A DNA stretch of 64,000 bases. Origin: Pseudomonadota bacterium. GTDB taxonomy: Bacteria > Pseudomonadota > Gammaproteobacteria > Burkholderiales > SG8-39. The stretch's first letter is position 1. Each line of letters begins with the position of its first letter. The position numbers were made by a program, and so were the translations under genes. The notes beneath the pieces are model-generated. The model worked only from the letters and a program-made list of their open reading frames with translations. It had not been told where the DNA came from and made no database searches. Location of the stretch: the NCBI GenBank assembly GCA_021811085.1, contig JAJZPQ010000018.1, positions 1-64,000 of the forward strand, given 5' to 3'. Below are positions 6,875 through 15,611 of the stretch, piece after piece.

Positions 6875-8332
6875 ATGGCACAGAAGCTCTACATCAAGAC
6901 GTTCGGCTGCCAGATGAACGAATACGACTCGGCCAAGATGGCCGACGTGCTCGGCGCGGCCGAGGGCATGGAAGCCACTGCCGATCCGGCCGAGGCCGAC
7001 GTCATCGTGTTCAACACCTGCTCGGTGCGCGAGAAAGCGCAGGAAAAGGTATTCCACGACCTGGGCCGGGTGAAACATCTCAAGCGCGAACGTCCCGGCC
7101 TGATCATAGGCGTAGGCGGCTGCGTCGCCAGCCAGGAGGGCGCCGCCATCGTGGCGCGCGCGCCTTATGTCGATGTGGTGTTCGGCCCGCAGACCCTGCA
7201 CCGCCTGCCCGAGCTGATCGCCGCGCGCCGGCGCAGCGGCCAGCCGCAGGTCGATATCTCCTTTCCGGAAATCGAAAAATTCGACAACCTGCCGCCGGCG
7301 CGGATCGAAGGCGTGTCGGCGTTTGTTTCGATCATGGAGGGCTGCAGCAAATACTGCAGCTTCTGCGTCGTTCCGTATACCCGCGGCGAGGAAGTTTCGC
7401 GCCCGTTCGAGGACGTGCTCACCGAAGTGGCGGAACTCGCCCTGGCCGGCGTGAAGGAAGTGACCCTGCTCGGCCAGAACGTGAATGCGTACCGCGGCAG
7501 GATCGGCAGCAGCAAGAAAGACAGCGCAGGCGACAGCGCGGATTTCGCGCTGCTCCTGGAATACGTCGCCGAAATCCCCGGGATCGAGCGCATCCGCTAC
7601 ACCACCTCGCACCCCAAGGAATTCACGCAGCGCTTGATCGACGCCTATGCCGCGATACCCAAGCTGGCGCAGCACGTGCATCTGCCGCTGCAATCGGGCT
7701 CGGATCGCGTGCTCGCGGCGATGAAGCGCGGCTACACCGCGCTCGAATACAAATCCATCATCCGCCGCCTGCGCGCGGCGCGCCCCGAAGTCTCGATTTC
7801 GTCGGATCTCATCGTCGGTTTCCCCGGCGAGAGCGAAAGCGATTTCGAAGCCACCATGAAGCTCGCAGCCGAAATCGGCTTCGACGACTCCTACTCGTTT
7901 CTCTACAGCGCGCGGCCGGGAACGCCCGCGGCGGAACTCGCTGACGACACGCCGCAGCCAGTAAAGCAGGCGCGCCTGGCCCGTTTGCAGGCACTGATCG
8001 AAGCGCAGGCGGGCGCGATCAGCCGCGCCATGGTCGGCAGCATCCAGCGCGTGCTGGTCGAGGGCGCAGCGAAGAAGAACTCCAGTGAACTCCGAGGCCG
8101 CAGCAGCAACAATCGCACCGTGAACTTCGCCGGCCCGCCCGAGCTCATCGGCCAAATGGTGGACGTCGAGATTACCGCCGCGCTGACGCATACCCTACGC
8201 GGCGTATGCCGCGTTCCAACCGAGGGCGGCGTATGCCGCGTTCCAACCGGAGGCGACGAATGCCGTGTTCCTCAACCGGGCGGTAAAGTCTGCGCGCACG
8301 CGATCGCGCGCGAGAATCCCGTTCCTCAATGA
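6875..8332 (+). CDS. miaB: tRNA-2-methylthio-N6-dimethylallyladenosine synthase MiaB
   Basis: 485 aa radical-SAM methylthiotransferase that adds the 2-methylthio group to i6A37 of tRNA. The UPF0004 domain has its three cluster cysteines in FGCQMNE, NTCSVRE and GGCVAS. The radical-SAM CxxxCxxC motif lies in [14 protein letters not shown] domain ([18 protein letters not shown] onward) closes the conserved part. Beyond it is a 43-residue tail made from three 9-residue repeats containing VCRVP or ECRVP, encoded by a tandem DNA repeat. The stop overlaps the ybeZ start as ATGA. Confidence 0.96.
   Translation: MAQKLYIKTFGCQMNEYDSAKMADVLGAAEGMEATADPAEADVIVFNTCSVREKAQEKVFHDLGRVKHLKRERPGLIIGVGGCVASQEGAAIVARAPYVDVVFGPQTLHRLPELIAARRRSGQPQVDISFPEIEKFDNLPPARIEGVSAFVSIMEGCSKYCSFCVVPYTRGEEVSRPFEDVLTEVAELALAGVKEVTLLGQNVNAYRGRIGSSKKDSAGDSADFALLLEYVAEIPGIERIRYTTSHPKEFTQRLIDAYAAIPKLAQHVHLPLQSGSDRVLAAMKRGYTALEYKSIIRRLRAARPEVSISSDLIVGFPGESESDFEATMKLAAEIGFDDSYSFLYSARPGTPAAELADDTPQPVKQARLARLQALIEAQAGAISRAMVGSIQRVLVEGAAKKNSSELRGRSSNNRTVNFAGPPELIGQMVDVEITAALTHTLRGVCRVPTEGGVCRVPTGGDECRVPQPGGKVCAHAIARENPVPQ
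8201..8280 (+). repeat. 27-bp tandem repeat, three units, inside the miaB 3' end
   Basis: Units begin at 8201, 8228 and about 8255 with the core TATGCCGCGTTCCAACC; the third is degenerate. The period is a multiple of three, so the repeat stays in frame and encodes three GVCRVPTxG-like units at the MiaB C-terminus. Confidence 0.8.
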
Positions 8333-9273
8333 AGCCCAAGCCGGTAGAAGTCACGCTGACGCCGGTGGACAATCAGCGCCTCGCCACCTTGTGCGGCGCG
8401 TTCGACGAAAACCTGCGCCAGATAGAAATTGCGCTCGATATCACGATCGCGCGCCGCGGCGAGCGCTTCCTGCTCAAAGGCAGCCCGCGCCAGACCGCGC
8501 GCGGCGCCGAAGTGCTCGAACGCTTCTACAACCAGGCCAAGCGCGGCCTAACCATCGACGACGTACAGCTCGGCCTCGTTGAAATCCGTCAGCCGAGCGC
8601 GGCCACGGAAGCGCCGGCGCTGCTCACGCGCAAGCCCGACCTGCATGGACGCACCCCGCGTCAGGTCGAATACATGAAGAACATCCTCGAGCACGACATC
8701 ACTTTCGGCATCGGTCCGGCGGGCACCGGCAAGACCTACCTCGCAGTGGCCTGCGCGGTGGATGCGCTCGAGCGCGACGCGGTCAAGCGCATCGTGCTGG
8801 TGCGCCCGGCAGTGGAAGCAGGCGAGCGGCTCGGCTTTCTCCCGGGCGACCTGGCGGAGAAAGTCAATCCCTATCTGCGCCCACTGCACGATGCGCTGTA
8901 CGACCTCATGGGCTTCGACAAGGTGGGCAGAATGTTCGAGCGCGGCGCGATCGAGATCGCGCCGCTGGCGTATATGCGCGGGCGCACGCTCAACCATTCC
9001 TTCATCATCCTCGACGAAGCGCAGAACACCACGCCGGAGCAGATGAAAATGTTCCTCACGCGCATCGGTTTCGGCAGCAAGGCGGTCGTGACCGGCGACG
9101 TCACGCAGATCGATCTGCCGCGCGGCAGCAAGAGCGGACTGGTGGAGGCGCGCCGCATCCTCGCGGAAGTGCGCGGACTTGCGTTCACCCAGTTCCTGGC
9201 CGAAGACGTGGTGCGCCACCCGCTGGTGCAGCGCATCGTCAACGCCTATGAGCGCCACCAGAGCGAAAACTGA
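8329..9273 (+). CDS. ybeZ: PhoH-like ATPase YbeZ
   Basis: 314 aa. An N-terminal KH-like part (residues 1-90) precedes the PhoH NTPase core. Walker A is [11 protein letters not shown] and Walker B lies in [17 protein letters not shown]. The [17 protein letters not shown] segment is characteristic of PhoH proteins. YbeZ interacts with the YbeY endoribonuclease in rRNA processing, and here, as in most proteobacteria, ybeZ overlaps both miaB (4 bp) and ybeY (26 bp). Confidence 0.95.
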   Translation: MKPKPVEVTLTPVDNQRLATLCGAFDENLRQIEIALDITIARRGERFLLKGSPRQTARGAEVLERFYNQAKRGLTIDDVQLGLVEIRQPSAATEAPALLTRKPDLHGRTPRQVEYMKNILEHDITFGIGPAGTGKTYLAVACAVDALERDAVKRIVLVRPAVEAGERLGFLPGDLAEKVNPYLRPLHDALYDLMGFDKVGRMFERGAIEIAPLAYMRGRTLNHSFIILDEAQNTTPEQMKMFLTRIGFGSKAVVTGDVTQIDLPRGSKSGLVEARRILAEVRGLAFTQFLAEDVVRHPLVQRIVNAYERHQSEN

Positions 9274-9730
9274 ACGCGGCAGCGCTACACTGGAGCTGAC
9301 CGTGCAGAAAGCGGTGAACTCTCCCGGCCTGCCGAGCGCGGCCGCGCTGCGCCGCTGGCTCGCCGCCGCCCTGACGCAGCGCGCCGCGATCACCGTGCGC
9401 TTCGTCGGCAACGCAGAGGGGCGCGAACTCAACCGCGCCTTCCGCGAACGCGACTACGCCACCAACGTGCTCAGCTTCGGCTACGGCGCGAGCGGCCGCC
9501 CGCGCGTGCTCGCGGGCGATCTGGTGCTGTGCGCGCCGGTGCTGCGGCGCGAGGCGCGCGCGCAAGGCAAGGCGCTGGCAGCGCATGTCGCGCACCTGAC
9601 GGTGCACGGCGCGCTGCACCTGCAGGGATACGATCATCAGACGCCGCGCGCGGCGGCGCGCATGGAGGCGCTGGAGGCGAAAATACTCGCGCGACTCGGA
9701 TTTCCGGACCCCTATGCCGGCGACGCCTGA
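9248..9730 (+). CDS. ybeY: Endoribonuclease YbeY (16S rRNA maturation)
   Basis: 160 aa from the ATG at 9248 inside the ybeZ 3' end; this gives the usual family length, whereas the open frame extends further upstream without support. The zinc-binding HGALHLQGYDH motif is present, preceded by NVLSFGYG and AGDLVLC blocks. YbeY matures 16S rRNA 3' ends and helps ribosome quality control. No clear ribosome site, so translation is probably coupled to ybeZ. Confidence 0.94.
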   Translation: MSATRAKTERGSATLELTVQKAVNSPGLPSAAALRRWLAAALTQRAAITVRFVGNAEGRELNRAFRERDYATNVLSFGYGASGRPRVLAGDLVLCAPVLRREARAQGKALAAHVAHLTVHGALHLQGYDHQTPRAAARMEALEAKILARLGFPDPYAGDA

Positions 9731-9795
9731 TGAATGCAGGGCGATAGTGGATAATATCGACCTGCCCATCCCCCGCCGCCTGCCGCACACCGCCT

Positions 9796-10629
9796 ATGCA
9801 TGACGAAAAGAGCCATAAACCTTCGCTGCTCGAACGCCTGTCGGCGCTGATCCTGCGCGAGCCGGAGGACCGCGAGCAGCTGCTGCAGCTGCTGCACTCG
9901 GCCTACGCGCACAATCTGCTCGATTCCGAAGCGCTGTCGATGATCGAAGGCGTGCTGCAGGTGTCGGAGATGCAGGTGCGCGACATCATGATCCCGCGCG
10001 CGCAAATGGACGTGGTCGACATCGGCGAGACGCCGGACAAGTTCATACCTACGGTGATCTCGACCGCGCATTCGCGCTTCCCCGTGATCGACCGCGAGCG
10101 CGACAACGTGCTCGGCATCCTGCTCGCCAAGGACCTGCTGCACTACTACGCCGGCGAGGAAGAATTCGACGTGCGCGAGATGCTGCGCCCGGCGGTGTTC
10201 GTGCCCGAATCCAAGCGCCTCAATATCCTGCTGCGCGAATTCCGCGCCAGCCGCAACCACATGGCCATCGTGGTGGACGAGTATGGCGGCGTGGCGGGCC
10301 TCGTGACCATCGAAGACGTGCTGGAGCAGATCGTCGGCGACATCGAGGACGAATACGACTTCGACGAGACCGAGGACAACATCCTGCCCGAGTCGAGCGG
10401 CCAGTACCGGATCAAGGCGCGCACCGAGATCATCGACTTCAACGAAAAATTCGACACCGGCTTCGACGACGAGGAATACGATACGGTCGGCGGGCTGGTG
10501 ATCAGCCGTTTCGGCCGCGTGCCCAAACGCGGCGAGAGCATCGTCATCGACGGATTCAAGTTCCAGGTCATGCGCGCCGACAGCCGCCGCGTGCACACCC
10601 TGCTGGTGCAAAAGCCGCGGGATCAATGA
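9796..10629 (+). CDS. corC: CorC/HlyC-family CBS-domain protein
   Basis: 277 aa. A short N-terminal helical part is followed by two CBS domains (MIPRAQMDVVD... and MLRPAVFVPESKRLNILL...) and a C-terminal CorC_HlyC domain (DEDNI...YRIKARTEIIDFNEKF). This is the cytosolic YbeX-like form without the DUF21 membrane domain, linked to magnesium/cobalt homeostasis and ribosome function. It follows ybeY and overlaps lnt as ATGA, the standard order. Confidence 0.93.
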   Translation: MHDEKSHKPSLLERLSALILREPEDREQLLQLLHSAYAHNLLDSEALSMIEGVLQVSEMQVRDIMIPRAQMDVVDIGETPDKFIPTVISTAHSRFPVIDRERDNVLGILLAKDLLHYYAGEEEFDVREMLRPAVFVPESKRLNILLREFRASRNHMAIVVDEYGGVAGLVTIEDVLEQIVGDIEDEYDFDETEDNILPESSGQYRIKARTEIIDFNEKFDTGFDDEEYDTVGGLVISRFGRVPKRGESIVIDGFKFQVMRADSRRVHTLLVQKPRDQ

Positions 10630-12119
10630 ATCCGGCCGTATTGCGGCAGGCGCGCGCCCCGCTGGCTGCATTCGCGCTAGGCGCGGCCGCAGTGGCGGGC
10701 TTCGCCCCCATCAACCTCGCGCTGCTGCCGGTGCTTTGCGCAGCCGGCCTGCTCCGGCTGTGGCAGGCGGAGGCCGCGCCGCGGCGCGCGGCCGCGCTCG
10801 GCTTTGCCTTCGGTTTGGGCCTGTTTCTCACCGGCGTGAGCTGGGTCTATATCAGCCTGCACGACTACGGCGACATGCCCGCCGCACTCGCCGCGATCGC
10901 GACCTTGCTGTTCTGCGCCTTTCTTGCGCTCTATCCGGCGCTGGTGGGCTATGTGCAGGCGCGGCTTGCCGGGCCGGTCGCGCTGCGCCAGCTGCTGCTC
11001 GTGCCGGCGCTATGGACGCTCACGGAATGGCTGCGCGGCTGGATTTTCACCGGATTTCCCTGGCTCACGCTGGGCTATTCCCAGACCGATACGCCGCTGC
11101 GCGGCTACGCGCCGCTTGCCGGCGTGTTCGCTCTTTCCTGGCTGGTGTGGCTGTGCGCCGCGCTGCTGCTCGCGCTGCTGCGGCCGTCCAGGCGCGGAGC
11201 GGCCGCAGCCGCGCTCGCGCTGATCCTGGGCCTGGGCTACGGCCTGGACCGCATCGAATGGACCCGGCCGCAGGGCACGCCCATCAGCGTCAGCCTGCTC
11301 CAGGGAAATATCGCCCAGGACCTGAAATGGGATGCGGGGCGCTTCGCTTCCACGGTGCAGCTGTATCAACGCATGATCGAGCGCTCGGCGGCGCGCCTGA
11401 CCATCCTGCCCGAGACCGCGATTCCGCGCTTTCTCGACCTGCTCGACCCGGCGCTCGTGCCCGCGCTCGCCGCGAGCGCGCGCCGCCACGGCGGCGATCT
11501 GATTGTGGGGGTACCCCTGCGCGACGGCCCCGGGCGCTATTACAACAGCGCGATCAGCCTGGGCAGCTCGCCCATGCAGCGCTACGACAAGGTCCACCTG
11601 GTGCCGTTCGGCGAGTTCATTCCGCCCGGTTTCGGCTGGGTGCTGTCGATACTGAAAATTCCGCTGGCGGATTTTTCGCGCGGCAGCACGGCGCAGGCGC
11701 CGCTCGCGCTCGCGGGACAGCAAATCGCAGTCGATATCTGCTACGAGGACGCATTCGGCGAGGAGATCATCCGCGCGCTGCCGCAAGCGACGCTGCTCGT
11801 CAACGTCAGCAACGTCGCCTGGTTCGGCGATTCGCTCGCGCCGCACCAGCACCTGCAGATTTCGCAGCTGCGCGCGCTGGAAACCGGCCGCGCCATGCTG
11901 CGCGCCACCAATACCGGCATGACCGCGATCATCGACCATCACGGCCGCGTCAGCGCCGTGCTGCCGGCCTTTACTCAGGGCGCATTGACGGGCAGCGCGC
12001 AGGGGCGCAGCGGCGCCACGCCATACGTACGCTGGGGCAACGCGCCGCTGCTCGCACTGGCGCTCTCGGCCTGCGGCGTGTACGCGCTGCGCTATCGAAA
12101 GTCGGCTGCGCACACATGA
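10626..12119 (+). CDS. lnt: Apolipoprotein N-acyltransferase
   Basis: 497 aa inner-membrane enzyme that N-acylates the lipoprotein amino-terminal cysteine. About six to seven hydrophobic segments fill residues 10-205, then a nitrilase-type domain. The catalytic triad is visible as E in ILPETAIPRF, K in YDKVHLVPFGEF and C in VDICYEDAFGEE. A final membrane segment lies near the C-terminus (ALLALALSACGVYAL). Last gene of the miaB-lnt run; a hairpin repeat element follows immediately. Confidence 0.95.
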   Translation: MNPAVLRQARAPLAAFALGAAAVAGFAPINLALLPVLCAAGLLRLWQAEAAPRRAAALGFAFGLGLFLTGVSWVYISLHDYGDMPAALAAIATLLFCAFLALYPALVGYVQARLAGPVALRQLLLVPALWTLTEWLRGWIFTGFPWLTLGYSQTDTPLRGYAPLAGVFALSWLVWLCAALLLALLRPSRRGAAAAALALILGLGYGLDRIEWTRPQGTPISVSLLQGNIAQDLKWDAGRFASTVQLYQRMIERSAARLTILPETAIPRFLDLLDPALVPALAASARRHGGDLIVGVPLRDGPGRYYNSAISLGSSPMQRYDKVHLVPFGEFIPPGFGWVLSILKIPLADFSRGSTAQAPLALAGQQIAVDICYEDAFGEEIIRALPQATLLVNVSNVAWFGDSLAPHQHLQISQLRALETGRAMLRATNTGMTAIIDHHGRVSAVLPAFTQGALTGSAQGRSGATPYVRWGNAPLLALALSACGVYALRYRKSAAHT

Positions 12120-12123
12120 TTGA

Positions 12124-12272
12124 ATATGTATATCGTCTCAAATGCCGTCGCATGCCACGAAGAAACTTGCGCGCTCGCGCGCGCCAACCGTGCTTTCTGC
12201 ACGGATGAAAACCGCATCCGTCCGGAAAGCACGGTTATTGTTAACACCAAACAGAGCGGGGGGTTATCCAAT
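12124..12272 (-). repeat. Dispersed hairpin element, copy 1
   Basis: Two 22-nt arms, 12186-12207 and 12215-12236, pair at 20 positions around a 7-nt loop. Read on the minus strand it starts TTGGATAA, carries GGTGTTAAC before the stem, a CGGTTTT loop, GGTTGGCGCGC after the stem, then GTGGCAT and TATACATA near its end. The same landmarks in the same order recur in the 40.1-kb copy and partly at 62.05 kb. It lies between lnt and the next gene and could also terminate lnt transcription. Confidence 0.75.
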
Positions 12273-12333
12273 AGAACCTTTGAAAAACAGCGTCGCATTA
12301 GGCGGTCACGCAAATCAAAGACAAGGATAAGTC

Positions 12334-13338
12334 ATGAACCCGCGCCTAAGCGTACTCGACCAATCGCCCATCATCAGCGGGCACACGCCGGCGCAGGCCG
12401 TCGCCGAAACGGTGAAGCTGGCGCAGGCGGCCGATGCGCTCGGCTATCACCGCTACTGGCTCGCCGAGCACCATGCGGTGGCTGCGCTCGCCGATCCCTG
12501 CCCGGAAATCCTGCTCACGCGCGTGGCGAGCGCGACGGCGCGCATCCGCGTCGGCACCGGCGGCGTGCTGCTGCCCTACTACAGCGCGCTCAAAGTGGCC
12601 GAGGTGTTCCGCATGCTCGAAGCGCTGTTCCCCGGGCGCGTCGATCTCGGCCTGGGCCGTGCGCCCGGAGGCGACATGCTGACCGCGCAGGCCCTGTCCA
12701 ACGACCAGTACTCGGCGGCCGACCATTTCGCCGAGCAGGTGCAGGACCTCGTCGGCTTTCTCGACGACGCGCTGCCCGCCGACCATGCGTACGCGCGGGT
12801 GAAGGCGATGCCGGCGGGACCGACCGCGCCCGCGGTGTGGCTGCTGGGTTCGTCCGATTACAGCGGCGCGCTTGCGGCCGCGCTGGGGCTGCGCTTCGCG
12901 TTTGCGCATTTCATCAATGCGCACGGCGGCGATGCCGTGACGCGCGCCTACCGCGCGCGCTTTACGCCCTCGGCGCGCGAGGCCGCGCCGCACGCCATCG
13001 TGTGCACCTTCGTCATCTGCGCCGAAACCGCGGACGCGGCGGAAAAGCTCGCCGCCAGCGTAGACCTGCGCCGGCTGCACATGGCGCAGGGCCTGAACAC
13101 GCCGATACCGACGCCGGCCGAAGCCTGCGCGCAGACCTACTCCGAACGCGAACTCGCCTACATCCGCTCGCAGCGCGCGCGCACGGTGATCGGAGATCCG
13201 CGCCAGGTGCGCGGGCGGCTGCTGCAGTTGCGCGAGCAATTCGAGGCCGATGAACTGATGATCCTCACGATTACCGGCGACTACGCCAGCCGCCTCAAGT
13301 CCTACGAACTGCTGGCGCAGGCATTCGGTCTGCAGTGA
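12334..13338 (+). CDS. LLM-class flavin-dependent oxidoreductase (MsnO8-like)
   Basis: 334 aa bacterial-luciferase-like monooxygenase. The start (LSVLDQSPI...GHTPAQAV), RYWLAEHHAVAALADP, IRVGTGGVLLPYYSALKVAE and FPGRVDLGLGRAPGGD are signature stretches of the MsnO8/YhbW subgroup, which uses reduced flavin from a separate reductase. Substrate not predictable. Its stop overlaps the GTG start of the GNAT gene, so the two form an operon. Confidence 0.88.
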   Translation: MNPRLSVLDQSPIISGHTPAQAVAETVKLAQAADALGYHRYWLAEHHAVAALADPCPEILLTRVASATARIRVGTGGVLLPYYSALKVAEVFRMLEALFPGRVDLGLGRAPGGDMLTAQALSNDQYSAADHFAEQVQDLVGFLDDALPADHAYARVKAMPAGPTAPAVWLLGSSDYSGALAAALGLRFAFAHFINAHGGDAVTRAYRARFTPSAREAAPHAIVCTFVICAETADAAEKLAASVDLRRLHMAQGLNTPIPTPAEACAQTYSERELAYIRSQRARTVIGDPRQVRGRLLQLREQFEADELMILTITGDYASRLKSYELLAQAFGLQ

Positions 13339-13808
13339 AAACCTCGCGCAATCTGACGCTCAGACTCGCTGCGCCTGCGGACGCGGCGCCGATCGCGTTG
13401 ATGTCGCGCGAGCTCATCGAGGCCGGCCTGCCCTGGTCATGGACGCCCGAGCGCGTGGCGCGCAATCTCGCGCAAGCCGACACCCTGGTGCTGACCGCGC
13501 GCGACGGCGCGGCCCTTGCCGGCTTCGCCATCATGCAGTTCGGCGAGGAGCGCGCGCATCTTTCGCTGCTCGCGGTGCGCCCGGATTGCCGGCGCCAGGG
13601 CGTGGCGCGGCGCATGCTCGAATGGCTGACCGCGTCCGCGCTCACCGCGGGCATCGCCAGCGTGCAGCTCGAATTGCGCGCGTCCAATCCGGATGCGCGC
13701 CGTTTTTATCTCAGCCAGGGATACGCCGAAACCGCGCGCATCCCCGGCTATTACCGCGGCCTTGAAACCGCGCTGCGCATGCGGCGCGACATTCGCGTCA
13801 AAGCGTAG
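13335..13808 (+). CDS. GNAT-family N-acetyltransferase
   Basis: 157 aa from a GTG that overlaps the previous stop (GTGA). The acetyl-CoA motif A is visible as LLAVRPDCRRQGVARRML (R-x-x-G-x-A), then NPDARRFYLSQGYAETARIPGYY, typical of RimI-like GNAT enzymes. Possible targets are protein N-termini or small amines. The REP-like palindrome at its end may act as transcript boundary. Confidence 0.85.
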   Translation: MKTSRNLTLRLAAPADAAPIALMSRELIEAGLPWSWTPERVARNLAQADTLVLTARDGAALAGFAIMQFGEERAHLSLLAVRPDCRRQGVARRMLEWLTASALTAGIASVQLELRASNPDARRFYLSQGYAETARIPGYYRGLETALRMRRDIRVKA

Positions 13809-13857
13809 GAGCGAGCCTACTCGCGAATTCGTCGAATTCGCGAGCAAGCTCGCTCCC
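13807..13857. repeat. REP-like palindrome
   Basis: Outer arms GGAGCGAGC (13808-13816) and GCTCGCTCC (13848-13856), inner arms TCGCGAATTC (13821-13830) and GAATTCGCGA (13834-13843) around GTC. The AGGAGCGAGC...GCTCGCTCC wording matches the REP family common in pseudomonads and some betaproteobacteria. It sits between two convergent genes and begins at the GNAT stop codon. Confidence 0.75.
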
Positions 13858-13863
13858 ACAACG

Positions 13864-15609
13864 CTACATCGAGATCGAGCCCTCGCGAAAATCGGTTTTG
13901 TCCAGCCACACGTTGAGCAACACCGGTTTGCCGGCCTTGGCCGCGGCGCGCGCGCGCGCCAGCGCTGCGGGCGCATCGGCGGTCTTGGTCAACAGGATGC
14001 CCTCGGCGCCGAATCCGGCGGCGACCTCGTGGTAGGCGCTGCGCGCGAGCACCGTGCCTACGTCGTCGTGCAGCATTTTCACTTGTTCGCGCGCAATCTG
14101 GGTCCAGCCCGCGTCGTTGCCCACGACGGCGATCACCGCAATGCCGTGGCGCACGAAGCTGTCGAACTCCATCAGGCTGTAGCCACAGGCGCCGTCGCCG
14201 TAAATGATCCAGACTTCGCTGCCCGGGCGCGCGAGCGCCGCACCCAGCGCGAAGCCCGCGCCCACGCCCAGGGTGCCGAACACGCCGGGGTCGAGCCAGG
14301 ACAAAGGCGCGCGCGGGTGCAGGATGTAGGAGGCCGTGGCGACGAAATCGCCGCCGTCGGCCACCATGACTGCGTTCTCGCCCGCCGCCTGCTCCAGCGC
14401 GCGCAGGAACGCGATCGGATTGACGTGCTCGCCTTGCGTTTGCGCCTGCTCCTCGATTTCGGCCTCGCGCTGCAGATCGCGCGTGCGCAGTTCCTCGATC
14501 CACGAATTCCAGCGCCGCCCGGACTGCGCCAGCAGCGGCGCCAGGCGCTCGAGGAACAGTCCCGCGTCGCCGATCGCCGCAATGTCCGGCCTGCGATTCA
14601 TGCGCGCGTCCTTGGCGCTGCGATTGGCCGCGATCAGCTTGGCGCTGCGGCGCACGTGCCGGCCGTAATCGAGACGAAAGTCGCAGGGCACGCCGGCGAG
14701 CAGCACACAGTCGGAGGCGCGCAGGGCCGCGCGGCGCTGATGCCGCATCTGCAGCACATGATCGCTCCCGAGCAGGCCGCGCGCCATGCCGGACAGATAG
14801 ACGGGAATGCCGAGCTGCGCCACGGCCGCGGCAATGCGCGCCGCCTCGGGCGCGAGCGCCAGCGCCTGGCTGCCGATCACGAGCAGCGGCCGCTCGGCGC
14901 GTGCCAGCGCCGCCGCCGCTGCCGCCACGCTGCGCTCGCGCGCAGACGGCGGCGCGACGCTGCGCACTTGCGGCGCCACCGCCGCGTTGCTGCCGGCGAA
15001 TATTTTTTCGACATGGCGGTTGAGATAGAAGCGCAGCAGCCGATCGGGGATGCTCGTCCCCTTGCCCGCGGCATCGGCATACCACTGGCGTATGCTCGTT
15101 TCGTCATACAACAGGTCGACCGGGCACTCGATACACACCGGACCGGGCACGCCGCTGCGCGCCACCGCAAACGCCTCGTCCACCGCCGGACCGAGTTCGC
15201 GCACGGCGCGGATCTTCGTGAACAGTTTGACGTGCGGCGCGATCAGCGGGCGCTGGTCTATGTCCTGCAGCGCGCCGCGGCCCTGCAACGCAGTCGGGGC
15301 AGCACCGCCGAACAGAACCAGCGGCGATTGCGCGAGTTGCGCGTTCTTGAGCGCGGTAATGGTGTTGCTCAGACCGGGCCCGGCGGTCACCGCGGCGACG
15401 CCAGGCACGCCGGAGAGGCGCGCCACCGCATCGGCAGCGAACACCGCCGTCGCCTCGTCGCGCACATCGACGATGCGGATGCCGCGCGCCTTGGACGCGG
15501 TGAGTATGGGCGAGATGTGGCCGCCGCACAGCGTGAACACGAAGCGCACCCCTTGCGCCGCCAGCGCGGCCGCAACGCGCTCGCCGCCGTGCGTGGCGAT
15601 CGCTTCCAT
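13864..15609 (-). CDS. Thiamine-pyrophosphate enzyme, acetolactate-synthase-like
   Basis: 581 aa from the ATG at 15609. The three-domain TPP layout is clear: an N-terminal PYR domain with the cofactor-activating glutamate in VRDEATAVFAADAVARLSG, a central domain, and a PP domain with GDGACGYSLMEF...GNDAG binding TPP and metal. Similarity is to the IlvB-like/ILVBL or 2-hydroxyacyl-CoA lyase group rather than true acetolactate synthase; no small subunit adjoins. It follows an acyl-CoA ligase gene by 2 bp, which favours a 2-hydroxyacyl-CoA or related carboligation role. A second enzyme of this broad family is at 49,720. Confidence 0.85.
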   Translation of the reverse strand: MEAIATHGGERVAAALAAQGVRFVFTLCGGHISPILTASKARGIRIVDVRDEATAVFAADAVARLSGVPGVAAVTAGPGLSNTITALKNAQLAQSPLVLFGGAAPTALQGRGALQDIDQRPLIAPHVKLFTKIRAVRELGPAVDEAFAVARSGVPGPVCIECPVDLLYDETSIRQWYADAAGKGTSIPDRLLRFYLNRHVEKIFAGSNAAVAPQVRSVAPPSARERSVAAAAAALARAERPLLVIGSQALALAPEAARIAAAVAQLGIPVYLSGMARGLLGSDHVLQMRHQRRAALRASDCVLLAGVPCDFRLDYGRHVRRSAKLIAANRSAKDARMNRRPDIAAIGDAGLFLERLAPLLAQSGRRWNSWIEELRTRDLQREAEIEEQAQTQGEHVNPIAFLRALEQAAGENAVMVADGGDFVATASYILHPRAPLSWLDPGVFGTLGVGAGFALGAALARPGSEVWIIYGDGACGYSLMEFDSFVRHGIAVIAVVGNDAGWTQIAREQVKMLHDDVGTVLARSAYHEVAAGFGAEGILLTKTADAPAALARARAAAKAGKPVLLNVWLDKTDFREGSISM

Positions 15610-15611
15610 TT

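Noticed and set aside
6692-8191. 499-codon minus-strand frame inside miaB
   Set aside because: Shadow of miaB; no recognisable protein features.
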